Program-made: the position numbers and the translations under genes
Assembly: GCA_963733765.1 (NCBI GenBank)
Contig: CAVTEI010000007.1
Coordinates: 537,923-601,922, forward strand
DNA length: 64,000 bases
Source of the DNA: DATKAS01 sp963733765
Lineage (GTDB): Bacteria > Actinomycetota > Acidimicrobiia > Acidimicrobiales > DATKAS01
Reading direction: 5' to 3'
In this document: positions 43,542 to 53,361 of the stretch, piece by piece
How the letters are laid out: each line of letters starts with the position of its first letter
Position numbering within the stretch: position 1 is the stretch's first letter
The notes under the pieces: model-generated
Databases searched by the model: none
The model's input: the letters and a program-made list of their open reading frames with translations, nothing else
What the model was told of the DNA's origin: nothing

Positions 43542-46098
43542 TCAGCGGAGTGAGGTCGCCAGCTGGTCGGACTCGCGGGTGCGAAGCGACGTGTTGATCT
43601 GCTGGCGCTCGACGAGCTGTTCGAGCGTCTTCGCCGCCTGGGGCACCCCGCGCTCGGAGAAGAAGGCCCGCACGTCGGCGGACTGCTCGGGCCGCATCAA
43701 CATGCGGATGCCTTCGAGCATGCGGATGATGCTCGTCGACGGGAAGCGCTCGTTGATGGTCACCCAGTTGCGGCGCACGAACTGCCACGCGTGGTCGCCG
43801 AGGTCGCGGTTGCGCATGCAGCGAGCGAGGAGGAAGGGGGCGTTCTGGCTACGCACGCGATCGCTCAAGGTGAGCTCGCACGTGCGCGCCATCAGCTCGG
43901 GCGAGCCGAACTCCGCGAGCGAATAGAGATGACGGAGCTGCTCCTGCGGGTTCTTCGACGTCTCGAACACCCCGAGGATGTGCTCGTAGTCCGCGGCGTC
44001 CCCGGTGGACGCGAACACCGTGAGAGCGGCGCTCGCCACGGGAGGCGCCACCGAGCCCGGCTCGTCGTTCGACTGCTTGTACAGCGCGCGCGCCTTCTCC
44101 TGGACATCGCGGTCGTTGCCCAGGATCGCGACCGTGCGGATGAGCAGCCCGCGGAGCTCGCCCGTGAGATCGTCCTCGCCCTCGGCCGGAGTCCAGCCGA
44201 GCCGGTGCAGCGCCGGACCGGCCAGGCCGCGCACGAACGTGCGGAACCGATCACGGGCGTCGGGATCGTCGAGGAGCCGGTCGCAGAAGCCGAGGCCGGC
44301 GGACAGCGCCTGCCAGACGGGCAGCGTCGTCTCGTCGCCGAACCCGCGGGCCAGATGCAGGTACTCCGCGGCCGATGCCTCCCCGGCGACCACTGCCGCC
44401 CACGCGTCGTCGATGAGGTTGTACCGCTCGATCGTGGACATCGCCGCGAGCGCGGGGCCCGCCAGGCGGTCGAGCAGTGGCGCCTCGTAGCGGACCCGGA
44501 GGAACCCGTGTCCACCGGCGTTGGCGAGCACCGCCGCGTCCGGGTCGAGCAGCGCGACATCGAAGTGCTCTTCGTCGAGCAACAAGCGGCTCTCGTTGGC
44601 AGCGCCGTTCGCCGATTGACGCACGTGGATCGGCACCGGCCACTGCGTCGTGTCGGGTAGGTCCGAGTAGACGAACCGGCGTTGCGAAAGCCGGAGCGCC
44701 TCCCCGCCTTCGGTCAGCGATGCTCTCACGAGCGGGTAGCCGCCTTGGAAGATCCACGCGTCCATGATCCGACGGACCGGCTCACTCGTGACTGCTTCGA
44801 TCGCGTCCCAGAGGTCGGTGTTCTCCGTGTTGCCGTACGCGTGCTTCGCCAGATATGCCTGCACGCCGGCGCGGAATCGTTCAGCGCCGAGGTATTGCTC
44901 GAGCATGCGCAGCACCGCCGCGCCCTTCTCGTAGGTCAGCACGTCGTACATGCCTTCCGCATCATGCGGCGAGTGCACGGGATACTCGATCGCGCGGGTG
45001 CTCTCGAGTGCGTCGGTCTCGAGGGCCGCAGTGCGATCGAGGCCGAACGTGTCCCAGACGCGCCAGTCCGGCTTCATCGCGTCGGTGCAAACGGTGGCCA
45101 TGAACGTGGCAAACGCCTCCTTCAGCCAGAGGCCGTTCCACCAGCGCATCGTGACGAGGTCACCGAACCACATGTGCGCGATCTCGTGCGAGACCACGTT
45201 CGCGATCACGAGCTCCTCGGCTTGGGTGGCGACTGCGGGGTCGACGAGGAGTAGCGCCTCGCGGAAGGTGACGAGCCCGAGGTTCTCCATGGCGCCGGCC
45301 GCGAAGTCGGGGATCGCGAGGAGATCGAGCTTGTCGGATGGATAGGGGATGCCGAAGTACTCCGCGAAGAACTTGATGCCGAACGCGCCGCACTCCTCCG
45401 CGAAGGCAGCGAGCGCGCCCTTGCCCGGAAGGTGGACGACCCGCAGCGGCACCCCGTCGACGTCGATCGGCGCCGTCATCTCCAGATCGCCGACGATGAA
45501 CCCCACGAGATACGTGGACAGCGGCATCGTGTCGGCGAAGCTCACCCGCCGCCGGCCGTCGCTCATCGGCTCGTCGGAGATCTCCCGGGTGTTCGCCGAG
45601 CGCGGTGAGCCCGTCGCTGACGACGAGCGTGATCGAGAACACCGCTTTGAGGTCAGGCTCGTCCCAACAGGGAAAGGCGCGACGCGCGCTCGTCGACTCG
45701 AACTGGGTCACGGCCAGCACCTGTTCCTCACCGGCCGCGTCGCGATAGGTCGATCGGTAGAAGCCGCGCAGCTGATCGTTGAGAACGCCGCGAAAGCGCG
45801 CGTGCAGGAAGGCAGTGCCCGTGTCGACGACACCGTCGAGCTCGAACCGCACACGCTCCGCGTCGGCATCGTGCGTGATCGATGCCGACAGGCGATGTCC
45901 GGCTCCGTCGACCAGCCACGCCTCGTCGACCTCGAGGTCGGCCGCGTTGAGGACGACCTGCGAGACGGGCTCGAGCACGTCGACGGCGATGACCGCTTCA
46001 CCGCCGAACGTCGCCGCAGGCAAGTCGGGAGCCAGGGTGAGCTCGTAGCGCCGCGGGATCACGGTGCGCGGCAGTCGGTGGTCGTGCTCCTCGGCCAT
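43542..46098 (-). CDS. pepN: M1-family zinc aminopeptidase (PepN-like), one frameshift
   Basis: About 851 residues. N-terminal saddle domain TVIPRRYELTLAPDLPAATF, exopeptidase motif GAMENLGLVTF, zinc motif HEIAHMWFGDLVT with the distal Glu in WLKEAFATFMAT, and the long ERAP1-like C-terminal helical domain to the end. The frame breaks near 45580; with one base removed it reads TALANTREISDEPMSDGRRR. Removes N-terminal residues from peptides, cytosolic. The ATG at 46098 is divergent from the PfkB gene with 63 bp between. Confidence 0.9.
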
Positions 46099-46161
46099 GG
46101 CGGGCCAGCGTATCGGGGCAGGTAGAAGGCGATGACCAGCGCAGCAGTAGGTTCTGCCCCC

Positions 46162-47174
46162 GTGAATCCCGCCGCCGACGTTGTGGCCGCTCTGGATGTC
46201 GCCCCCCTTGATTCGTGGTCGGCATCGGCAACGCGCTCGTCGACGTGCTCACGCACGGTGACGATGCGTTCTTGCAGCGTCACCAACTGGTCAAGGGGTC
46301 GATGACGCTCATCGACACGGCGAGGTCGAACGAGCTCTACGAGGCGATGGGGCCCGGCATCGAGCAGTCGGGCGGGTCGGCCGGGAACACGATCGCCGGC
46401 ATCGCCTCGTTCGGAGGATCGTGCGGCTACATCGGCAAGATCGCCGACGACCAGCTCGGCGACGTGTTCGCGCACGACCTCCAGGCCGCGGGTGTCGCGT
46501 TCAGCTGCCCCAAGAGCGACCTCGGCGTGCCGACCGGACGCTGCCTCATCGTCGTGACGGCCGACGGACAACGCACGATGAGCACCTATCTCGGCGTGTC
46601 CGAACTGCTCGGGCCCGACGACGTCGACGCCGACTTGGTCGCAAGCGCGAAGGTCATCTATCTCGAGGGCTACCTGTGGGACAAGCCGGGGGCGATGGCG
46701 GCCTACCGAAAAGCCGCGGAGGTCGCCCACGTTGCGGGCCGACGCGTCTCGCTCACGCTGTCCGACTCCTTCTGCGTCGCGCGGCACCGCGAGGAGTTCC
46801 TCGACCTCGTCGAGACACAGGTCGACGTCCTGTTCGCGAACGAGCCCGAGATCACCGAGCTGTACCGCGTCGACTCGTTCGATGCGGCGCTGCAGCGAGC
46901 GCGCGGGCACTGCGAGATCGCCGCACTCACCCGGTCGGCCAAGGGATCGGTGATCGTGTCGGGCGACGAGGTGCACGTCATCGACGCCCATCCCGTCGAG
47001 CAGGTGGTCGACACGACGGGCGCCGGTGACCTCTACGCCGCAGGTTTTCTGTTCGGGCTCACGCAGGGCATGCCGTTGGCGCGGTGCGGACAGCTCGGCT
47101 CGATGGCCGCCGCCCAGGTGATCAGCCAGATGGGCCCTCGTCCGGCGATAGCGCTCACCACCCTGCTGAAGTGA
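46162..47174 (+). CDS. PfkB-family adenosine/ribo-kinase, one frameshift
   Basis: About 337 residues. VGIGNALVDVLTHGDDAFL start, QSGGSAGNTIAGIASFGG (nucleoside site), and VVDTTGAGDLYAAGFLFGL, with the catalytic Asp and anion hole. This pattern (IGNALVDV...S-GSAGNT) is that of bacterial adenosine kinase-like sugar kinases. Near 46212 a T seems to be missing; with it, the GTG at 46162 reads into the conserved start. Otherwise the protein would begin at 46215. GTGA overlap with the mutase gene. Supports phosphorylation of salvaged nucleosides. Confidence 0.8.
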
Positions 47175-48814
47175 GCGACGCGCTCCTCGCCGCGGCGACC
47201 CGGTGGCTCGAGGAAGATCCCGACCCCACCACCCGGGCTGAGCTCGAAGACCTTGTCGCTCGTGGCGACCTCGACGCATTGCGGGATCGCTTCGCGTCCC
47301 GCTTGCAGTTCGGCACCGCCGGCCTCCGCGGCGCGCTCGGCGCCGGACCGAATCGTATGAACCGGGTGATCGTGCGTCGCGCCGCAGCAGGGCTCGCGCG
47401 ATATCTCCTCGACCGGGTGGCGGGCGCGGCCGAAGCCGGCGTCGTCATCGGGTGCGATGCGAGGCACAACTCCGACGTGTTCGCGGAGGACACGGCCGCC
47501 GTGTGCGCCGGTGCGGGGCTTCGCGCACTCATGCTCCCGCCCCGCCTCCCCACGCCTCTTCTGGCCTTTGCCGTGCGCCATCTCGGATGCGCGGCGGGCG
47601 TGATGGTCACCGCGAGCCACAACCCACGGGCCGACAACGGCTACAAGGTGTACCTCGGCGACGGGGCGCAGATCGTGCCGCCCGTCGACACGGAGATCTC
47701 CGAAGCGATCGACGCGGTAGGCCCGCTTGCGTCAGTACCGATCGCGGCCTCCGATGATCCGCGCATCGAGCGGCTCGGGCAAGAGGTGATCGATGCGTTC
47801 CAGTCCGCCGAGGTCGGGCTATCGCTCGTGCGAACCGCCCGCGACGTGTCCATCGTCTACACGGCGATGCACGGCGTCGGGCGTGCGCAGGTCGAAGGCG
47901 TGCTCGCCCGCGCCGGCTTCCCGTCGCTGCACGTCGTCGCGAGGCAAGCCGAGCCCGATCCCGACTTCCCGACGGTCGCCTTTCCGAACCCGGAGGAGCC
48001 GGGTGCCCTCGATCTCGCCCTCGACCTCGCGGCCCGAACACATCCGGACGTCGTCATCGCAAATGATCCCGACGCCGACCGACTCGGATCTGCCATCCCC
48101 GACCCCGCGGCGCCGGGCAGCTACCGGCCACTTCGCGGCGACGAGCTCGGCGTGCTGCTCGCCGATCACGTGCTGCGCCACACGTCGGGCTCGGACCGGC
48201 TCGTCGCGACGACAGTCGTGTCGTCCTCGATGCTGTCGAAGATGGCGGCCGCGGCGGGCGTCCAGTATGCGGAGACCCTGACGGGGTTCAAGTGGATCGC
48301 CCGCGCCGCGCTCGACCGTCCGGGAACCCGCTTCGTCTTCGGGTACGAGGAGGCGCTCGGCTACCTCGTCGGCGACGTCGTACGAGACAAGGACGGCATC
48401 AGCGCCGCGATGCTGCTCGCCGAGGTCGCCGCGCTCGCGAAGCGCGAGGGCGTGTCACTGCAGGATCGGCTCGACAGCTTGGCCCGCGCACACGGCCTGC
48501 ACGCGACTGATCAGTGGTCCATTCGCCTCGAGGGAGCTGAAGGGCAGCAGCGCATCGCGTCGGTGATGGCCACGCTGCGGGCCGACCCGCCCGGGGAGCG
48601 AGCCGAGCCCGAGGGCCTACCTCCCGCCGATCTCGTGATGCTGCGCGTCGGCGAGGACCGCGTCGTCGTGCGACCGAGCGGCACCGAGCCGAAGCTGAAG
48701 ATGTACTTCGAGGTGGTGATCCCCGTCACCGGAGAGATCGTCGACGCCCAGGCCGCCGCGACGGCGCGACTGGCCGAGCTCCGTGAGCTGATGGCTACAG
48801 CCACAGGGCTCTAG
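47171..48814 (+). CDS. Phosphosugar mutase (PGM2/phosphopentomutase-like)
   Basis: 547 residues, intact. The alpha-D-phosphohexomutase fold: LQFGTAGLRGALGAGPNRMN, phosphoserine loop GVMVTASHNPRADNGYKVYL with Ser149, metal loop VVIANDPDADRLG, sugar-binding FVFGYEEALGYLVGD, and phosphate-binding VVRPSGTEPKLKMYFEV. The family includes PgcA and human PGM2, which acts on pentose phosphates. Its coupling to an adenosine-type kinase and the facing nucleoside-catabolism genes favour phosphopentomutase (R1P/dR1P to R5P/dR5P) over glucose or mannose; sequence alone does not decide. Confidence 0.85.
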   Translation: MSDALLAAATRWLEEDPDPTTRAELEDLVARGDLDALRDRFASRLQFGTAGLRGALGAGPNRMNRVIVRRAAAGLARYLLDRVAGAAEAGVVIGCDARHNSDVFAEDTAAVCAGAGLRALMLPPRLPTPLLAFAVRHLGCAAGVMVTASHNPRADNGYKVYLGDGAQIVPPVDTEISEAIDAVGPLASVPIAASDDPRIERLGQEVIDAFQSAEVGLSLVRTARDVSIVYTAMHGVGRAQVEGVLARAGFPSLHVVARQAEPDPDFPTVAFPNPEEPGALDLALDLAARTHPDVVIANDPDADRLGSAIPDPAAPGSYRPLRGDELGVLLADHVLRHTSGSDRLVATTVVSSSMLSKMAAAAGVQYAETLTGFKWIARAALDRPGTRFVFGYEEALGYLVGDVVRDKDGISAAMLLAEVAALAKREGVSLQDRLDSLARAHGLHATDQWSIRLEGAEGQQRIASVMATLRADPPGERAEPEGLPPADLVMLRVGEDRVVVRPSGTEPKLKMYFEVVIPVTGEIVDAQAAATARLAELRELMATATGL

Positions 48815-48825
48815 CTGTACCAGTG

Positions 48826-48920
48826 GCGGCGCAGTGCGCCGCCAGGGTGCGCGCAGCACCGATTGTCGAGCGAAGCGAGCAGGCGGCGGTCGAAGCGCAG
48901 CGGAGAGCGACGCCGAGGAC
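48826..48920. repeat. 95-bp intergenic repeat, copy 2
   Basis: Between the convergent ends of the mutase gene (stop 48814) and upp (stop 48923). Ungapped, 86/95 identical to 10525-10619, with the same hairpin GCGGCGC-AGT-GCGCCGC at its left end and the same distance to the minus-strand stop codon. Confidence 0.8.
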
Positions 48921-48922
48921 AA

Positions 48923-49546
48923 CTACGCGAGGCCGAAGAGGCGGTCGCCGGCGTCGCCGAGTCCGGGGACGATGTACGCGTGCTCGTTGAGGTGGTCATC
49001 GATCGCTGCCGTGACGATGTGCAGGTCGAGCCCGGTCGACTCCATGCGGGCGAGTCCTTCAGGTGCGGCGAGGACGCAGACGACGGTCATGCGCCCGGCA
49101 CCCCGCTCGGCGATCAGCCGGCACGTGAACTCGAGCGAGCCGCCCGTCGCGAGCATCGGGTCGAGCACGATCACGGGACGGCCTTCGAGCCGAGCGGGAA
49201 GCTTTGCCATGTATGGATGCGGCTCGAACGTCTCCTCATCGCGCGCGAGGCCGATGAAGCTCATCTCCGCCTCAGGCAGCAGGCGGATGGCCGCGTCGGC
49301 CATCCCGAGACCCGCTCGCAGCACGGGCACCAGGGCGGGGAGGCGGGGCAGGCGCACTCCTTCGGCCGGTCCGAGTGGTGTCTGGACCTTCGTCGCCTCG
49401 ACTTCGAGGTCGCGCGTCGCCTCGTAGATCAGCATGACGGCCAGGTTGTCGACGGCGCGACGAAACGTGGCCCGGTCGGTGTTCTCGTCGCGCAGCACCG
49501 TGAGCTGCTCCGCGGCAAGAGGATGGTCGACGACAGTTGTCTTCAC
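48923..49546 (-). CDS. upp: Uracil phosphoribosyltransferase
   Basis: 207 residues, intact. PRPP-binding loop VIVLDPMLATGGSLEFTCRL, substrate region YIVPGLGDAGDRLFG at the C-terminus (GDAGDR is the uracil-binding end), and VPVLRAGLGMADAAIRLLPE. Converts uracil and PRPP to UMP. Last gene of the leftward unit deoC-ALDH-ALDH-upp, 4 bp after the truncated aldehyde dehydrogenase; it recycles the base released from uridine and deoxyuridine. Confidence 0.96.
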   Translation of the reverse strand: MKTTVVDHPLAAEQLTVLRDENTDRATFRRAVDNLAVMLIYEATRDLEVEATKVQTPLGPAEGVRLPRLPALVPVLRAGLGMADAAIRLLPEAEMSFIGLARDEETFEPHPYMAKLPARLEGRPVIVLDPMLATGGSLEFTCRLIAERGAGRMTVVCVLAAPEGLARMESTGLDLHIVTAAIDDHLNEHAYIVPGLGDAGDRLFGLA

Positions 49547-49550
49547 GCGG

Positions 49551-50441
49551 CTATACCCCGATCGGATGCCAGACGGTCTTGGTCTCGAGGAACGTCGCGA
49601 TGCGGGTGAGCCCCGGATCCGCGAACCAGTCGGTGTGGTCCTCGTCGGGCCGCCTTACCCGCTTCAGGTTCTCCGCCGCCGCGCGTTCGAGGTCCGCGGC
49701 TTGCTCCGCGCTCACGCCACAGAGGTCGATCGCGTTCACGTCCATGTGGGACGCGAGCCAGGGGCCGATCTCTGCCGCTGAGCCCGTGAGCATGTTCACC
49801 ACGCCTCCGGGCAGATCCGACGTCGCGAGCACCTCCGTGAGGGTGATCGCGGGAAGCGGCGCGCGCTCGGCGGCGACGACGACGCAGGTGTTGCCGCTCA
49901 CGATCACGGGCGCCACCACCGAGACCAAGCCCAACAGCGAGGAGCGCTGGGGCGCGATGACCGCCACGACACCGGTGGGCTCGGGCACCGAGAAGTCGAA
50001 GAACGGGCCCGCCACCGGGTTCGACGTGCCGAGCGCTTGCGCGAGCTTGTCGCTCCATCCGGCGTACCAAACCCAGCGGTCGATCGCGGCATCGACGATC
50101 TTGTCCGCGGCGCGCCGCTTCACATCCTCGGAGTGGACGACCTCCTCGACGAACTGTGCCTTGCGTCCTTCGAGCATCTCCGCGATGCGGTACAGGATCT
50201 GCCCGCGGTTGTACGCGGTCGCCCCCGACCACTTCGCGAACGCCCCGCGGGCCGCGACGACTGCGTCGCGAGCGTCTTTGCGCGAGGCGAGCGCAGCGTT
50301 CGCGAGAAACGCACCACTGGCATCGCGGATCTCGTAGGTGCGGCCCGACTCGGAACGGGGGAACGCGCCGCCGACGAACAGCTTGTAGGTCTTCAGGACG
50401 CCGACACGCCCTCCCGATTCAGACATCACGCGGTCAGACAT
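49551..50441 (-). CDS. Truncated aldehyde dehydrogenase-like protein (ALDH16 second-domain-like)
   Basis: 296 residues. The N-terminal NAD-binding part of an ALDH is present (TYKLFVGGAFPRSESGRTYE, SGNTCVVVAAERAPLPAITL, DLPGGVVNMLTGSAAEIGPW), but the catalytic domain is missing: there is no LELGG Glu and no G-Q-x-C Cys. The open frame is intact and overlaps the full ALDH gene upstream by 8 bp, so it is not simple decay. ALDH16 enzymes are known to be a catalytic ALDH followed by such a degenerate, shortened one. Here the two halves appear as coupled genes. Confidence 0.75.
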   Translation of the reverse strand: MSDRVMSESGGRVGVLKTYKLFVGGAFPRSESGRTYEIRDASGAFLANAALASRKDARDAVVAARGAFAKWSGATAYNRGQILYRIAEMLEGRKAQFVEEVVHSEDVKRRAADKIVDAAIDRWVWYAGWSDKLAQALGTSNPVAGPFFDFSVPEPTGVVAVIAPQRSSLLGLVSVVAPVIVSGNTCVVVAAERAPLPAITLTEVLATSDLPGGVVNMLTGSAAEIGPWLASHMDVNAIDLCGVSAEQAADLERAAAENLKRVRRPDEDHTDWFADPGLTRIATFLETKTVWHPIGV

Positions 50442-51873
50442 TGAGGTACCCCCCGAGGCCGTGGCGCCCACCCTCTCGCCCGTAGCCCGACTCCTTGTAG
50501 CCGCCGAACGGGCTCGCCGGGTCGAACTTGTTGAACGTGTTCGCCCACACGACTCCGGCACGCAACCGTTGCGCCATCCAGAGGATGCGGCTGCCCTTTT
50601 CGGTCCATACGCCGGCTGACAGCCCGTAAGGCGTGTTGTTCGCCTTCTCCACCGCTTCCTCGGGGGTCCGGAACGTGAGCACGGAGAGCACGGGGCCGAA
50701 GATCTCCTCGCGGGCGATGCGATGAGCCTGGCTCACGCCGGTGAACACCGTCGGCGGGAACCAGAAGCCCCGGTCGGGCAGCTCGCACGCGGGCGACCAT
50801 CGCTCTGCCCCCTCTTGGTCCCCGATGTCGGAGAGCTCACGAATCTTCGCGAGCTGCTCGAACGAGTTGATCGCGCCGATGTCGGTGTTCTTGTCGAGCG
50901 GATCACCGACCCGCAACGTCTCGAGCCGACGCTTCAACCTCATCATCAGGTCGTCGACGATCGACTCCTGCACCAGAAGCCTTGACCCCGCGCAGCACAC
51001 ATGGCCTTGGTTGAAGAAGATGCCCTCGACGATGCCTTCGACGGCCTGGTCGAGCGCGGCATCCTCGAACACGACGTTGGCGGCCTTGCCGCCCAGCTCG
51101 AGCGTGACCTTCTTGGAGGTGCCCGCGATCGAGCGAGCGATCTCCTTCCCCACCTCCGTCGATCCGGTGAACGCCACCTTGTCGACGTCAGGATGCGTCA
51201 CAAGCGACCGGCCGGTCTCCCCCGCTCCGGTGACGATGTTGACGACACCGTTCGGCAGTCCGGCCTGCTGCACGATCTCCGCGAAGTGGAGTGCCGTGAG
51301 GGGGGTGGTCTCGGCCGGCTTCAGCACGACCGTGTTGCCAGTGGCGAGGGCCGGAGCGATCTTCCACGCGAGCATCAGCAGCGGGAAGTTCCAAGGGATG
51401 ACCTGACCCGCCACACCGATCGGGCGAGGGTTCGTCCCGAATCCGGCGTGGGGGAGCTTGTCGGCCCATCCGGCGTAATAGAAGAAGTGCGCGGCGACGA
51501 GGGGAAGGTCGATGTCGCGTGACTCGCGGATTGGTTTGCCGTTGTCGATCGACTCGAGCACCGCGAGCTCGCGCGACCGCTCCTGCACGAGCCGAGCGAT
51601 GCGATACAGGTACTTGCCCCGCTCGCTCGGCTTCATCGATCCCCAGGTCGTCTCGTAGGCGCGACGGGCCGCGGCGACGGCTCGATCGACGTCCTTCGGC
51701 CCGGCCTCGGAGACCTCGGCCAGCACCTCCTCGGTGGAGGGATCGATCGTCTTGAACGTCCGCCCGTCGGTGGGCGCGACGAACTCGCCGTCGATGAAGA
51801 GGCCGTAGCTCGACCGGATGGAGACGATGGAGCGCGACTCAGGGGCTGGCGCGTACGCGAAGGCTTCGGGCAT
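50434..51873 (-). CDS. NAD(P)-dependent aldehyde dehydrogenase
   Basis: 479 residues, intact. FGTNPRPIGVAGQVIPWNFP, VVLKPAETTPLTALHFAEIV, catalytic Glu259 in VTLELGGKAANVVF, catalytic Cys293 in FFNQGHVCCAGSR (a second Cys at 294), EEIFGPVLSVLTF and the FGGYKESGYGREGG end. Downstream of deoC after 8 bp, so the likely substrate is acetaldehyde produced from deoxyribose-5-phosphate, giving acetate. Coupled by an 8-bp overlap to the truncated ALDH, with which it may form one complex. Confidence 0.93.
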   Translation of the reverse strand: MPEAFAYAPAPESRSIVSIRSSYGLFIDGEFVAPTDGRTFKTIDPSTEEVLAEVSEAGPKDVDRAVAAARRAYETTWGSMKPSERGKYLYRIARLVQERSRELAVLESIDNGKPIRESRDIDLPLVAAHFFYYAGWADKLPHAGFGTNPRPIGVAGQVIPWNFPLLMLAWKIAPALATGNTVVLKPAETTPLTALHFAEIVQQAGLPNGVVNIVTGAGETGRSLVTHPDVDKVAFTGSTEVGKEIARSIAGTSKKVTLELGGKAANVVFEDAALDQAVEGIVEGIFFNQGHVCCAGSRLLVQESIVDDLMMRLKRRLETLRVGDPLDKNTDIGAINSFEQLAKIRELSDIGDQEGAERWSPACELPDRGFWFPPTVFTGVSQAHRIAREEIFGPVLSVLTFRTPEEAVEKANNTPYGLSAGVWTEKGSRILWMAQRLRAGVVWANTFNKFDPASPFGGYKESGYGREGGRHGLGGYLNV

Positions 51874-51881
51874 CTCGTCGC

Positions 51882-52847
51882 TCAGTCGAGCGTGAAGTAG
51901 TCGGGGCCGCTGTAGCGGCCGGTGGCGAGCTTGGCCCGCTGCATCAGCACGTCGTTGAGGAGGCTCGACGCCCCGAAGCGGTACAGGTCGGGGCTGAGCC
52001 AGTCAGGTCCTGCGGTCTCGTTCACGATCACCAGATAGCGGATCGCGTCCTTCGCGGTGCGGATGCCGCCGGCCGCCTTGACTCCGACCTTGTGACCCGT
52101 TGCGTCGGCGAAGTCGCGCACGGCCTCGAGCATCACGAGCACGACGGGCGGAGTGGCTGCGGGATTGACCTTGCCGGTCGAGGTCTTGATGAAGTCGGCG
52201 CCGGCCATCATCGACAGCCACGAGGCCCTGCGCACGTTGTCGTAGGTCGCGAGCTCGCCGGTCTCCAGGATGACCTTGAGATGCGCGTCGCCGCACGCTT
52301 GCTTCACGGCGACGATCTCGTCGAACACGAGCTGGTAGCTCCCGGCGAGGAACGCACCCCGATCGATCACCATGTCGACCTCGTCGGCGCCAGCTGCGAC
52401 CGCATCCTTCACGTCGGTGAGCTTCACGGGCAGTGATGCCCGGCCGCTCGGGAACGCGGTCGCGACCGATGCCACCTTGACGGTGCTGCCCGCAACCGCC
52501 TGCTTCGCGACGCCGACCAAGTCGGGATAGATGCACACGGCGGCGACGGGAGGCGCCGTCGGGTCGCTGGGATCGGGCCGCATCGCCTTCGCACACATCG
52601 CTCGCACTTTGCCGGGCGTGTCCTGCCCTTCGAGCGTGGTCAGGTCCATCGTCGAGATCGCCAGGTCGAGCGCGTACTGCTTCGCGGTCGTCTTGATCGA
52701 TCGGGTCGCGAGCCGCGCGACCCGTGCCTCGGCTCCGACCTGGTCGACTCCGGGGAGGCCGTGCAGGAATCGCCGCAGCGAGGCTTCGGAGGCGACGACG
52801 TCGTCAAAGGGCCCAGCGGTCAGACCCGAAGAGCTCGTCGGGGTCAT
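51882..52847 (-). CDS. deoC: Deoxyribose-phosphate aldolase
   Basis: 321 residues, intact. Schiff-base Lys221 in AGADFIKTSTGKVNPAATP, second Lys257 in HKVGVKAAGGIRTAKDAIRY, and TMDLTTLEGQDTPGKVRAM (helix 1 of the barrel). It is the longer class of DeoC, with a ~60-residue N-terminal extension over the E. coli enzyme. Splits deoxyribose-5-phosphate into acetaldehyde and glyceraldehyde-3-phosphate. First gene of deoC-ALDH-ALDH-upp; a palindrome and terminator of the preceding gene lie just upstream. Confidence 0.95.
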   Translation of the reverse strand: MTPTSSSGLTAGPFDDVVASEASLRRFLHGLPGVDQVGAEARVARLATRSIKTTAKQYALDLAISTMDLTTLEGQDTPGKVRAMCAKAMRPDPSDPTAPPVAAVCIYPDLVGVAKQAVAGSTVKVASVATAFPSGRASLPVKLTDVKDAVAAGADEVDMVIDRGAFLAGSYQLVFDEIVAVKQACGDAHLKVILETGELATYDNVRRASWLSMMAGADFIKTSTGKVNPAATPPVVLVMLEAVRDFADATGHKVGVKAAGGIRTAKDAIRYLVIVNETAGPDWLSPDLYRFGASSLLNDVLMQRAKLATGRYSGPDYFTLD

Positions 52848-52912
52848 GAGGACGACGATACCGCCGCCCCCCGGCGCCCGCTCCAGCGCCGCGGGCCGGG
52901 GCCGTGCCGCCG

Positions 52913-52957
52913 CGTTTGGTCACCAGCGGCACAATGCGGCCGGCTGGTGACCAAACG
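52913..52957. repeat. 45-bp palindromic element, copy 2
   Basis: Exact reverse complement of 42335-42379. Perfect 15-bp arms (CGTTTGGTCACCAGC). Eight bp past the stop of the leftward holin-like gene and ~65 bp before the deoC start, so it would terminate the former and insulate deoC. Confidence 0.75.
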
Positions 52958-52964
52958 GTTCCCG

Positions 52965-53361
52965 TCAGTTCCGGCGGTCTTGGCGGTCCTCCACGCGGTT
53001 CTTGATGAAGATGATGCCCAGGATCCAGATCGGCGAGCATGCCGCCGAGCCAGACGATCACCGTCGCGGCGATCCAGGTCGACACGCCTTCGATGCTCAC
53101 GTCATCGGAGATGAGATCGGTGACGAGCAGTCCGACGAACGTCGCGACCAGCGCCACGCCGCCCTGCAATGCCGACGCGGATCTGAGCGTCATCTTGGTG
53201 AAGAGAGGCTCGACCAGGACCTCAACCGCCGTGAAGATCAGCACGGCCACGATGAACCCGCCCAAGGTGATGTTGAAGTCGTCGAGTATCAGGTCGGCGA
53301 CCCACAGCGCGATCAAGTTCGCGGCGAGGTGAACGGCTACGGAGATGAGCCACCTGATCAT
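52965..53361 (-). CDS. Phage-holin-4-like four-helix membrane protein, one frameshift
   Basis: About 131 residues. Four hydrophobic segments: WLISVAVHLAANLIALWVAD, TLGGFIVAVLIFTAVEVLVE, LQGGVALVATFVGLLVTDLI and WIAATVIVWLGGMLADLILG. Frame breaks near 53028; removing one base gives ADLILGIIFIKNRVEDRQDR and a stop at 52965. The family (mycobacterial 4 TMS phage holin superfamily) is common as lone chromosomal genes and need not mean a prophage. No phage gene is near. Confidence 0.7.

Noticed and set aside
49551..50441. Truncated aldehyde dehydrogenase as a decaying gene
   Set aside because: The frame is open end to end, overlaps its neighbour in a coupled manner and matches the known shortened second half of ALDH16.
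52965..53361. Prophage remnant suggested by the holin-like protein
   Set aside because: No integrase, capsid, lysin or attachment site is near; this holin family is a common lone chromosomal gene.
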